Shown: piece by piece, positions 1 through 6,433 of the stretch
How the letters are laid out: each line of letters begins with the position of its first letter
Numbering within the stretch: the stretch's first letter is position 1
Program-made: the position numbers and the translations under genes
From: Anaerolinea thermophila
Lineage (GTDB): Bacteria; Chloroflexota; Anaerolineae; Anaerolineales; DRKV01
Reading direction: 5' to 3'
DNA length: 8,722 nt
Assembly: GCA_020722405.1 (NCBI GenBank)
Contig: DYKW01000070.1
Location: 1 to 8,722 of the forward strand
The notes under the pieces: generated by a model
What the model was told of the DNA's origin: nothing
The model's database searches: none
What the model saw: only the letters and a program-made list of their open reading frames with translations

Positions 1-4
1 AACT

Positions 5-10
5 ACCTCT
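5..10 (-). promoter_or_regulatory. Possible ribosome binding site for a gene beyond the left edge
   Basis: AGAGGT follows directly after the thyA stop on the minus strand and would suit a start codon a few bases outside the window. A folA (dihydrofolate reductase) gene is a common thyA partner, but nothing in the window shows what follows. Confidence 0.3.
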
Positions 11-805
11 TCACACCGCCACCGGCGCCTTGATGTGTGGATGTGCCTGGTAATCCTCCAGCCTGAAATCCTCATAGCGGAAAGCAAACAAGTCGTGCAC
101 CGCTGGATTCAAGCGCATACGCGGTAGGGGATAAGGTTCACGGCGCAATTGTTCACGCGCCTGTTCAAAATGATTGTGATACAAATGTGCATCGCCCAAC
201 GTATGCACTAGATCGCCGGGCTGCAAACCGGTAACCTGGGCGGTCATCACCGTCAACAGCGCGTAAGAAGCGATGTTGAACGGCAGACCGATGAAAATAT
301 CTGCCGAGCGCTGGTACACCTGGCAAGAAAGTTTGCCATCCGCCACAAAAAACTGAAACATCACATGGCAGGGCGGCAGCGCCATTTCGGACAGTTTTGC
401 TACATTCCAGGCGCTCACCAGCATCCGGCGGGACGTTGGGTTTGTGTGGATAGTCTCCACCACCTGTGCCAACTGATCGATTGTGCTGCCATCCGGCCCC
501 TCCCAGGCGCGCCACTGCACCCCGTAAATCGGCCCCAACGCTCCCTGCGCATCCGCCCAGGGGTCCCAGATATGCACGTTGTGCTCCTGCAGCCAGCGCA
601 CGTTATGCTCGCCGCGTAAAAACCACAGCAACTCATAGATAATCGAACGTAAGTGTAGTTTTTTCGTGGTCAAGAGGGGAAAGCCCGCCTGCAAGTCAAA
701 GCGCATTTGGTAACCAAAGACCGCTCGCGTGCCCACTCCTGTGCGGTCGTGGCGGTCACTGCCGTGTTCCAGCACATGACGCATCAAATCGAGATAACCC
801 TTCAT
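11..805 (-). CDS. thyA: Thymidylate synthase ThyA
   Basis: Cytosolic folate-dependent thymidylate synthase: it methylates dUMP to dTMP using 5,10-methylenetetrahydrofolate and releases dihydrofolate. The protein is 264 aa, the same length as the E. coli enzyme, and the key residues fall at the same numbers: Arg21 in the phosphate-binding loop, Trp80, Arg126-Arg127 from the partner subunit, nucleophile Cys146 in LPPCH, Arg166, Asp169, Asn177, and His207/Tyr209. The N-terminal YLDLMRHVLEHG and C-terminal HPHIKAPVAV are typical of the family. The ATG at 805 overlaps the ribF stop by 4 bp (ATGA) and has a strong GGAGGT nine bases upstream inside ribF, so translation is probably coupled. The enzyme needs dihydrofolate reductase to recycle folate. 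No folA is visible, but the gene may follow beyond the left edge. No sign of damage. Identification is very secure. Confidence 0.98.
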   Translation of the reverse strand: MKGYLDLMRHVLEHGSDRHDRTGVGTRAVFGYQMRFDLQAGFPLLTTKKLHLRSIIYELLWFLRGEHNVRWLQEHNVHIWDPWADAQGALGPIYGVQWRAWEGPDGSTIDQLAQVVETIHTNPTSRRMLVSAWNVAKLSEMALPPCHVMFQFFVADGKLSCQVYQRSADIFIGLPFNIASYALLTVMTAQVTGLQPGDLVHTLGDAHLYHNHFEQAREQLRREPYPLPRMRLNPAVHDLFAFRYEDFRLEDYQAHPHIKAPVAV

Positions 806-1725
806 AGCGTAACCACCTCCCGAACAAGACGAATATCCTGATGGATTTGAGCAATCAAGGCCTGCACGCTCTCGAAGCGCTGTTCACCGCGCAAACGTTT
901 CAGGAATTGGACCTGGACCTCCTGTCCATACAGGTCCCCTTCGAAATCCAGTAAGTGTGTCTCGACAGTTTGTTGGAGACGCGCGCCGTTGAAGGTGGGA
1001 CGAATCCCGATGTTGGTTGCCCCCCGAAAGATTTTCCCGCCAACCACCACCCGACAGGCATACACCCCCCGTTGGGGAACTAGCCTTTCAGGGGGAACGG
1101 CCACATTTGCGGTTGGGATACCGATGGTGCGTCCGCGCGCATCTCCCGGAACCACCGGGCCCTGCAGGGTGTAGGGACGCCCCAGGGCTTTGTCGGCCTG
1201 TTCTACATCCCCATGTTCCAGCCAGGTGCGGATCAAACTGGAAGAAATCACCTGTCCCTCGATTTCCACCGCTTGTTGTACTTCCAAAAGGTAGTGGTAA
1301 CGAGATTGCAGTGCCCGGAGTTGGTTGATACCGGTGTCTCGCCGGCTTCCCATGGCAAAATCATACCCCACCCATAGACGCGAGAACCCCAGATGGCGTT
1401 TGAGACGTGCCAGGAAGACTTCTCCCGGCTCATTGGCCAGTGCTTGGGTGAAAGGTTGCGTTACCACCACATCTATGCCTAATGTGCCCAACAGTGCGGC
1501 GCGCTCATCGGGTAAAGAAAGGTAAAAGGGGTGCTCAAGCCCCCGCAGTACCGCTAACGGGTGCGGATGGAAGGTCAGCACCACTGCCGGCAGGCTCTCG
1601 CGGTGGGCACCTTCTACCAGTTTGCGCAGAATGTGTTGATGGCCGCGGTGAACACCATCGAAAACGCCGATGGCCAGCCAGGAATTAGGGAGCGAAAGAG
1701 AATTGAGTGTGGTGATGTGTTGCAT
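802..1725 (-). CDS. ribF: Bifunctional riboflavin kinase / FAD synthetase RibF
   Basis: Converts riboflavin to FMN (kinase) and FMN to FAD (adenylyltransferase) in the cytosol. The protein is 307 aa from the ATG at 1725. The N-terminal adenylyltransferase domain (about 1-180) shows GVFDGVHRGH at 20-29, TFHPHP near 51-56, VGYDFAMG at 119-126 and SSSLIR at 161-166. The C-terminal riboflavin kinase domain (about 185-305) shows GRTIGIPTAN at 198-207, GVYA at 220, ATNIGIRPTF at 236-245 and ETHLLDF...GDLYG at 255-267. The frame is open back to a TTG at 1749, but that codon lies in the loop of a terminator-like hairpin and adds residues the family lacks. The ATG at 1725 leaves about 20 residues before GVFDG, as expected. 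No Shine-Dalgarno precedes any candidate start, which is unusual beside its neighbours. The stop overlaps the thyA start by 4 bp. Confidence 0.95.
   Translation of the reverse strand: MQHITTLNSLSLPNSWLAIGVFDGVHRGHQHILRKLVEGAHRESLPAVVLTFHPHPLAVLRGLEHPFYLSLPDERAALLGTLGIDVVVTQPFTQALANEPGEVFLARLKRHLGFSRLWVGYDFAMGSRRDTGINQLRALQSRYHYLLEVQQAVEIEGQVISSSLIRTWLEHGDVEQADKALGRPYTLQGPVVPGDARGRTIGIPTANVAVPPERLVPQRGVYACRVVVGGKIFRGATNIGIRPTFNGARLQQTVETHLLDFEGDLYGQEVQVQFLKRLRGEQRFESVQALIAQIHQDIRLVREVVTL
815..820 (-). promoter_or_regulatory. Ribosome binding site for thyA
   Basis: GGAGGT on the minus strand inside the 3' end of ribF, nine bases before the thyA ATG at 805. It supports the ATG at 805 and the 4 bp overlap with ribF. 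Confidence 0.8.
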
Positions 1726-1735
1726 AAGGAACGTC

Positions 1736-1762
1736 AAAAATGCGGGCAAGACGCCCGCATTT
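1736..1762 (-). terminator. Terminator-like hairpin just before ribF
   Basis: A perfect 10 bp inverted repeat, AAATGCGGGC at 1738-1747 and GCCCGCATTT at 1753-1762, with a 5-base loop. Read on the minus strand, the GC-rich stem runs into a tract of five T (1740-1736), the form of an intrinsic terminator. It lies between truB and ribF and ends only 10 bases before the ribF ATG at 1725. It could end the nusA-truB transcript or act as an attenuator of ribF-thyA. The T tract is short and partly inside the stem, so strength is uncertain. On the plus strand only three T follow the GC core. Confidence 0.7.
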
Positions 1763-1773
1763 CAGTTACTGGA

Positions 1774-1801
1774 GTTTGACCAAAACCAATAGCGGTCAAA
1801 C
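1774..1801. repeat. 8 bp inverted repeat in the truB-ribF gap
   Basis: GTTTGACC at 1774-1781 and GGTCAAAC at 1794-1801 are perfect inverted copies separated by 12 bases. In RNA this would be a modest hairpin upstream of the terminator-like stem. As DNA it has the shape of an operator for a dimeric regulator. On the minus strand the segment TTGAC recurs right after the terminator stem (1737-1733), so the GTCAA of the nearer arm could pair with it instead. Nothing resembling an FMN riboswitch is present in this 128 bp gap. The function is unknown. Confidence 0.5.
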
Positions 1802-1853
1802 AGAAAACGCCAGCATCCAGTCAGTTATATGAAGTAAATCGCCTTGGAGTTCC

Positions 1854-2804
1854 TCAAGATTGGAAGAACACTTTGGCCGGCTGCCATTCCAGCGCCTTGG
1901 TTTCTTCGTTGGTGATCTGTTGCAACAGGGCGACTAGGTCGCTTTGTTCGCTGATGGCGCGCACCATCCCATCATGGGTTGCTTGTTTGGGGTCGGCTAT
2001 CAAACGGCGTCCGTGCCGTACCATTTCGATTTCCTCTGGGTCGAGCACAATGTAAGGCCAATCCAACGCCTCGGCGGCCGGAATCAGGTACTTGTACCAT
2101 TCACCGGTCAAGAAGGACTCTCGCAACTTGCGCAACGGGATAGCATCCCGCAGGGTAAAATGGCCGTTCTTGGTACGTCGTAGCCCTACCAGGTGTGCCC
2201 CGCAGCCTAGTACCTTGCCCAAGTCATTAGCCAGCGAACGCACATACGTCCCTGAGGAACAATGCACATCTACGACGGCTTCTGGCGGTACCCATTCCAG
2301 CAATTCCAGGCTATACACATTGATTATGCGGGACTCCAGTTCTACTTTCTCGCCTTTACGGCTGAGTTCATAAGCCTTTTCGCCTTTGACTTTGACCGCA
2401 GAGTAAGCCGGTGGCACTTGCTCGATTTCGCCGATAAATTGTTTAAGCGATTCCTCGAACATTTCCTCGGTGATATTCTCTGGAGAGGCGCTTTCCGTAA
2501 CCTCGCCTTCCGCATCGTAAGTGGTTGTTGAAGCGCCTAAACGTATAGTGGCCTGGTAGCGCTTATCAGCGGCAGAGACATATTCGCTCAATCGTACAGC
2601 CGGTCCGACCAGGACGACTAGGACGCCTGAGGCGCGCGGATCCAGGGTGCCGGTATGTCCGGCTCGGCGGATTCCCGTTCCGCGTCGGACAATTTGGACG
2701 ACATCGTGTGAAGTCAGCCCAACGGGTTTGTCAATCACCAGCACGCCTGAGACAACGCTGCTGGCAAGATCTCGAGAGTTGGAAGAAAAGTTGTTAGGTG
2801 ACAT
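1854..2804 (-). CDS. truB: tRNA pseudouridine(55) synthase TruB
   Basis: Isomerises U55 in the T-arm of tRNAs to pseudouridine and acts as a tRNA chaperone in the cytosol. The protein is 316 aa. The catalytic domain begins with GVLVIDKPVGLTSHDVV at 20-36. GHTGTLDPRASGVL at 49-62 holds the catalytic Asp55. The stacking Tyr83 lies in KRYQATI, followed by VPPAYSAVKVKG around 130-140 and GTYVRSLANDLG around 185-196. The last 65 residues (from about VLDPEEIEMVRHG) form the PUA-like C-terminal domain. The ATG at 2804 has a GAGGA ten bases upstream. The first 19 residues are a polar, serine-rich lead-in not shared with the core family, so a slightly later start cannot be excluded. It sits 37 bp after nrnA, an order seen in many bacteria. 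Confidence 0.97.
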   Translation of the reverse strand: MSPNNFSSNSRDLASSVVSGVLVIDKPVGLTSHDVVQIVRRGTGIRRAGHTGTLDPRASGVLVVLVGPAVRLSEYVSAADKRYQATIRLGASTTTYDAEGEVTESASPENITEEMFEESLKQFIGEIEQVPPAYSAVKVKGEKAYELSRKGEKVELESRIINVYSLELLEWVPPEAVVDVHCSSGTYVRSLANDLGKVLGCGAHLVGLRRTKNGHFTLRDAIPLRKLRESFLTGEWYKYLIPAAEALDWPYIVLDPEEIEMVRHGRRLIADPKQATHDGMVRAISEQSDLVALLQQITNEETKALEWQPAKVFFQS

Positions 2805-2841
2805 ATGATTGTATTCCTCGTAAATAGAAAGGTGTGGGGAG

Positions 2842-3837
2842 CTATACCGTGGGGGTAGCAGCGGCTTGTTCTTTCCTTATCTGACGTGCCCACGCAATTT
2901 GTGTGGCTGTTCGTACTTGTTCTTCTACCTCTGAAAGTGAGCCGTTGACTTCGGCTCCTGCCGCGTTTTTGTGCCCTCCACCGCCGAAGGAAGTGGCCAG
3001 TTGGGAAATATCAATCCCGTCGCGTGAGCGCCAACTAATTTTCACCTTGTCATGGCTTTGTTCTACCAGAATAAAGGCAATATCCGTTTCGGCAATGCTA
3101 GATAGTACGTTGATCAAATCGGCGTCGTCGTGGCCGGAATACTGCACGTAGGCCTTGTCTTCCAGCGTCAGGCTGGTCCATACAATGCGCCCATCGCGTT
3201 GTAAGCGGGACAACCCCGCACCCCATAGGCGGACGGCCAGGAAATCGCGTTGCACCATGGCCTGAAAATATAATGCCGGCAGATCGGCACCATGCTCCAT
3301 TAGTGTAGCAGCCAGACGTAATACTTCTGGATGCATATTAGGGGTTCGCAATCCCAGGGTATCCGTAAGCAGCCCGGTGAGCAGGGCGCTGGCACTTTCC
3401 GGAGGGATAGCCAACCCCAGATCGGGCAAGGTGCGCGCCAAAATTTCGGCTGTTGCTACTGCTTCAGGAATGACCAAATTGATACCGGCAAAATAATCAT
3501 TGGTGGGATGGTGATCGATGTTGATGTCCGGACGTTTTTCTTTGGAGAGAACATCACCGGCACGCGATAACTCCGAACAATCCAGCAAGATGCTCAAATC
3601 GTAAGGGGCAGCGATGCTTTTTTGAATGCGCTCACTACCGGGCAGAAAAGCCAGGGCTTTGGGGACACCATCGCCCATCACCATTTGGACACGTTTTCCG
3701 GCAGCCTCTAAGGCCCAGCCTAGCCCTAATAACGAGCCGATGGCGTCTCCATCTGGGCGGATGTGAGAAACCAGCAAGATATTTTCCGCCTGGGCAATGG
3801 ATTCTGCAATGGCAGGCAGGGAAGATGTATTACTCAA
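2842..3837 (-). CDS. nrnA: DHH-DHHA1 phosphoesterase, NrnA-like (oligoribonuclease / pAp phosphatase)
   Basis: A member of the DHH family that degrades 2-5 nt RNAs (nanoRNAs) and removes phosphate from 3'-phosphoadenosine 5'-phosphate, acting in the cytosol with two metal ions. The protein is 331 aa, normal for NrnA. Metal-binding motifs appear in order: SHIRPDGDAIGS at 24-35, Asp86 in LLDCSE, IDHH at 107-110 (the DHH signature) and Asp159 in LLTDT. The C-terminal DHHA1 domain carries the substrate-binding GGGGHKNAAG at 285-294. The start is a TTG at 3837, inside the last codons of rbfA (8 bp overlap). A strong AAGGAG nine bases upstream supports it, and no ATG lies near. The location between rbfA and truB is the classical place for this gene. 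Which substrate dominates in this organism cannot be told from sequence. Confidence 0.93.
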   Translation of the reverse strand: MSNTSSLPAIAESIAQAENILLVSHIRPDGDAIGSLLGLGWALEAAGKRVQMVMGDGVPKALAFLPGSERIQKSIAAPYDLSILLDCSELSRAGDVLSKEKRPDINIDHHPTNDYFAGINLVIPEAVATAEILARTLPDLGLAIPPESASALLTGLLTDTLGLRTPNMHPEVLRLAATLMEHGADLPALYFQAMVQRDFLAVRLWGAGLSRLQRDGRIVWTSLTLEDKAYVQYSGHDDADLINVLSSIAETDIAFILVEQSHDKVKISWRSRDGIDISQLATSFGGGGHKNAAGAEVNGSLSEVEEQVRTATQIAWARQIRKEQAAATPTV

Positions 3838-4219
3838 CAGGTGTTTCTCCTTCCGACGATTTTTTTGCTTCGGCCTCTGCTCGCATTTGAGCGAAAAGTT
3901 TTTCCATGTGATCGGCTTGTTCGGGCGTAGGGTCCCAGTGGAAGCGCAGGTGCGGAAAGATTCTTAAGGAGATATTGCGCGCCAGTTTGGAGCGAATGAA
4001 TCCGCTGGCGCGATTCAGCCCCTCTAAAATTTCTTCCGCTTGTGCGCGGCCCTCGAGGCAAGAGACATAAATATCGGCAAATGCCAGTTCCTTGTCCACT
4101 TCGACATCGGTAATCAACGCACCTGCAACTGCCGGGTCTTTAATTTCCATTAGAAGTAGTGTGGAAAGTTCTTCCCGGATGCGGTTGCCGATGCGTCTGG
4201 TGCGCATTTTTGAGACCAT
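3830..4219 (-). CDS. rbfA: 30S ribosome-binding factor RbfA
   Basis: A small KH-fold protein that binds the 30S subunit near helix 1 of 16S rRNA during late maturation and cold adaptation. From the ATG at 4219 the protein is 129 aa, a usual size. It begins MVSKMRTRRIGNRIREEL, the basic N-terminal helix, followed by LLLMEIKDPAVAGALITDVEVDKELAFADIYVS in two short stretches and the interrupted-helix signature AxG (Ala71-Ser72-Gly73). LRIFPHLRFHWDPTPEQADHMEKLF is the conserved end. The frame is open back to 4267, but those codons lie inside infB and add a non-family leader. The ATG at 4219 follows the infB TAA with one base between, and AGGA lies 11 bases upstream. The last 15 residues are a charged tail. 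Confidence 0.94.
   Translation of the reverse strand: MVSKMRTRRIGNRIREELSTLLLMEIKDPAVAGALITDVEVDKELAFADIYVSCLEGRAQAEEILEGLNRASGFIRSKLARNISLRIFPHLRFHWDPTPEQADHMEKLFAQMRAEAEAKKSSEGETPVE
3847..3852 (-). promoter_or_regulatory. Ribosome binding site for nrnA (fixes a TTG start)
   Basis: AAGGAG on the minus strand, embedded in the end of rbfA and nine bases before the TTG at 3837. Its strength and spacing make TTG the likely initiation codon, with translation coupled to rbfA termination eight bases further on. Confidence 0.75.
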
Positions 4220-4220
4220 C

Positions 4221-5990
4221 TTAAAGCGTTTCCTTTTGCTTGACGATATAGCATTCGATGACATCACCAGGTTGATAATCGTTATGGTTTTTTAGATTGA
4301 TACCGCATTCAAAACCCTGGCGCATTTCTCGTACGTCTTCCTGGTGATGTTTCAAGGAAGACAGTTCGCCTTCATAGATAACGTTTTGGTTACGTAGCAG
4401 GCGGGCTTTGGCATTGCGGCGGATGACACCATCTAGCACGCGACAACCGCCTACCTGACCACCTCGAACGGGGAACACTGCACGGACTTCGGCATGACCG
4501 ATGACTTCTTCTTCAAATTCGGGCGACAGCATACCTTTGATGGCTTTTTCGATATCTTCGAGCATCCGGTAAATGATGTCATACGTGCGGATAGAGATGT
4601 TTTCTGCCTCGGCCATTTTTTGTGCGGTGTTATCCGCTTGGACGTTGAAGCCCAGCACAATTGCATCGGAGGCGGTGGCAAGCATAACATCGTTTTCGCC
4701 GATATTGCCGGTGGCGGCGTGCAGCACGTTGATCTTGACCTCATCGGTCTCCAGGTCTTTCAGTGAAGATACAATTGGCTCTATGGAACCCTGTACATCT
4801 ACTTTGATGATCAGCCGTAACTCATTGGTCTCACCGCTTTGCAGACGGTTGAACAATTGCTCCAGGCTCATTGCCTGACGCTTTTGGGTTGTTTCTGCGG
4901 CTTCTTGTTCGCGTTGCGCCAAAATTTCATGTGCCTTGCGTTCGTTCGGGACGACTTCAAACAACTCGCCGGCGGCAGGCACATCTCGCAGTCCCATCAT
5001 CAAGATGGGCGTGGATGGCCCGGCTTTTTGGATAGCATTGCCTCGATAATCGAATATGGCACGCAACTTACCGTAAGTATTTCCGGCAATAATGGTCTGT
5101 CCGGCACGTAGTGTGCCATTCTGTATGAGAAGCGTGGCCACTACGCCGCGCCCGCTTTCTCGTTGGGCTTCAATCACCGTACCGATGACCTCTCCCTCTG
5201 GATTAGCCTGGATGTCGATGTTGTCGGCTACCAGCAAGATGGCTTCCATCAGGTCTTCCAAACCTTGTTTTTGTTTGGCGGATATAGGCACGACGATGGT
5301 ATCGCCTTCCCATTCATCGGGCACCAGCCCGACGTCGGCCAATTGTCTCTTGACGAGTTCAGGTTTGGCGTTGGGCTTATCGATTTTGTTGAGCGCCACA
5401 ACGATCGGTACGTGAGCGGCTCGCGCGTGGTCAATGGCTTCTCGCGTCTGCGGCATGACGCCGTCATCGGCAGCCACCACCAGAACAACGATATCTGCGC
5501 CCTGCGCGCCGCGGGCACGCATGGCGGTAAACGCCGCGTGCCCAGGGGTATCCAGAAAGGTGATGAGCCGGTTATTGTGCTTAATCTGGTAGGCGCCGAT
5601 GTGTTGTGTAATACCGCCCACCTCACCATCGGCCACGTTTGTATGTCGAATGGCATCCAACAGTGTGGTCTTGCCATGATCCACGTGCCCAAGGATGGTG
5701 ACCACGGGGGGGCGAGGTTTGAGTAGGACCGGATTTTCCTTGGCAATGATCTGTCGCCAACGAGGCAGGCTGCTGAAATTTTCAACAGTTTCCTGAATTT
5801 GAGGGCGAACGACTTCAAAGCCCATTTCGGCGGCCACAATTTCCGCCGTTTCGAAATCTATTTGTTGGTTGATATTTGCCATAACGCCATTTGCCATCAG
5901 CACTTTGATGATGCTGATTGGGCTGGCGTCTAAATACTGGGCGAGTTCCCGCACTGTAAGGCTGTCAGGAATTTCGATTTGTTTGCTCAT
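4221..5990 (-). CDS. infB: Translation initiation factor IF-2
   Basis: The GTPase that brings fMet-tRNA to the 30S subunit and promotes 50S joining. The protein is 589 aa from the ATG at 5990. One IF2_N module occupies about 3-60, followed by a short linker. The G domain shows GHVDHGKT at 101-108 (G1), GGITQHIGAY at 125-134 (G2), DTPGH at 147-151 (G3), NKID at 201-204 (G4) and SAK at 237-239 (G5). A beta-barrel domain follows (about 265-350), then a helical linker and C1 (about 375-485), then C2 (about 490-589), which ends with FECGINL and PGDVIECY, the fMet-tRNA binding region. It is short because it lacks the long disordered N-terminal region of enterobacterial IF2. The upstream in-frame GTG at 5999 falls inside the Shine-Dalgarno and is rejected as a start. 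The stop lies one base before the rbfA ATG. Confidence 0.98.
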   Translation of the reverse strand: MSKQIEIPDSLTVRELAQYLDASPISIIKVLMANGVMANINQQIDFETAEIVAAEMGFEVVRPQIQETVENFSSLPRWRQIIAKENPVLLKPRPPVVTILGHVDHGKTTLLDAIRHTNVADGEVGGITQHIGAYQIKHNNRLITFLDTPGHAAFTAMRARGAQGADIVVLVVAADDGVMPQTREAIDHARAAHVPIVVALNKIDKPNAKPELVKRQLADVGLVPDEWEGDTIVVPISAKQKQGLEDLMEAILLVADNIDIQANPEGEVIGTVIEAQRESGRGVVATLLIQNGTLRAGQTIIAGNTYGKLRAIFDYRGNAIQKAGPSTPILMMGLRDVPAAGELFEVVPNERKAHEILAQREQEAAETTQKRQAMSLEQLFNRLQSGETNELRLIIKVDVQGSIEPIVSSLKDLETDEVKINVLHAATGNIGENDVMLATASDAIVLGFNVQADNTAQKMAEAENISIRTYDIIYRMLEDIEKAIKGMLSPEFEEEVIGHAEVRAVFPVRGGQVGGCRVLDGVIRRNAKARLLRNQNVIYEGELSSLKHHQEDVREMRQGFECGINLKNHNDYQPGDVIECYIVKQKETL

Positions 5991-5998
5991 CAATGGCA

Positions 5999-6004
5999 CC
6001 TCCT
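5999..6004 (-). promoter_or_regulatory. Ribosome binding site for infB
   Basis: AGGAGG on the minus strand, eight bases before the ATG at 5990. This near-perfect anti-16S match overlaps the alternative GTG at 5999, so initiation must be at the ATG. It is among the strongest binding sites in the window, fitting the high demand for IF2. Confidence 0.85.
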
Positions 6005-6050
6005 GGTGTATTACATTGTGTGTGCCTCACGAGCCGAAGGCCCTTAATCA

Positions 6051-6066
6051 TGCAGGCGTGCAGGCG
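6051..6066. repeat. Perfect 8 bp tandem duplication in the ylxR-infB gap
   Basis: TGCAGGCG occurs twice head to tail (6051-6058 and 6059-6066) within the 101 bp non-coding gap between the ylxR stop and the infB start. The gap also holds a weak hairpin (GAGCC/GGCCC, triloop, around 6030-6042) and the infB ribosome binding site. In many bacteria ylxQ, an L7Ae-family gene, sits here, but no coding frame for it remains. The duplication may be replication slippage or a binding site. Confidence 0.5.
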
Positions 6067-6091
6067 TTTTGTTTGCTGTACGCAAAGATAC

Positions 6092-6409
6092 TCATTTCAC
6101 GTTGTTCTCGGTTGATAACGAGGCTGCAAATGTCTGCAAGCGTTGATAGTCTTCGGCAGTTAATTCGATTTTTAATGCGCGAGCCAGTGCACCTTTGAGC
6201 CCGCGTTCCCAGCAAGCGGGTGTGGCGTGAAGGTACGCCCCACGCCCTGCCTGTTTGCCACTAGGATCTACAAAAACGCCTGTAGGGGTACGTACCACAC
6301 GAATTAAGTTTCGCTTTGGTGCACTTTCTCGACAACCCGCGCAGGTGCGTTGGGGCACATGTTTGACCTTGCGTTTAGATTTTGCAGCTTTGGCGTTTTT
6401 ACTGTCCAT
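6092..6409 (-). CDS. rnpM: YlxR/RnpM family RNA-binding protein (RNase P modulator)
   Basis: A small basic protein of the YlxR (DUF448) family. The B. subtilis member, RnpM, is reported to bind the RNase P RNA and modulate RNase P activity. The same role here is inferred from the family. The protein is 105 aa. A lysine-rich lead (1-17) precedes the family core RTCAGCRESAPKRNLIRVVR at 21-40, then GVFVDPSGK at 44-52, GRGAYLHATPACW at 55-67 and the helix ALARALKIELT at 74-84. Two cysteines at 23 and 26 and one at 66 resemble the conserved set. The ATG at 6409 lies 24 bp after the nusA stop. No Shine-Dalgarno is evident, only a duplicated ATAAACC directly before the ATG, so translation may rely on coupling to nusA. 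ylxR between nusA and infB is the canonical arrangement. Confidence 0.93.
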   Translation of the reverse strand: MDSKNAKAAKSKRKVKHVPQRTCAGCRESAPKRNLIRVVRTPTGVFVDPSGKQAGRGAYLHATPACWERGLKGALARALKIELTAEDYQRLQTFAASLSTENNVK

Positions 6410-6433
6410 GGTTTATGGTTTATCGTCCGTCAT

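Noticed and set aside
1726..1749. Longer RibF starting at TTG 1749
   Set aside because: The TTG lies in the terminator-like hairpin loop, has no Shine-Dalgarno and adds eight residues not expected in the family. The ATG at 1725 gives the usual spacing to GVFDG.
1726..1853. FMN riboswitch upstream of ribF
   Set aside because: The 128 bp gap has only two simple hairpins and none of the multi-stem architecture or conserved blocks of the FMN aptamer.
5163..5726. 187-codon plus-strand frame
   Set aside because: It lies wholly antisense to the G domain of infB, whose motifs are intact, and shows no family features.
5249..5839. 196-codon minus-strand frame in another phase of infB
   Set aside because: Overlaps the conserved IF2 G domain in a shifted frame; rich in Trp, Pro and Arg with no recognisable motif.
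5991..5999. Longer IF2 starting at GTG 5999
   Set aside because: The GTG is part of the AGGAGGTG ribosome binding site of the ATG at 5990.
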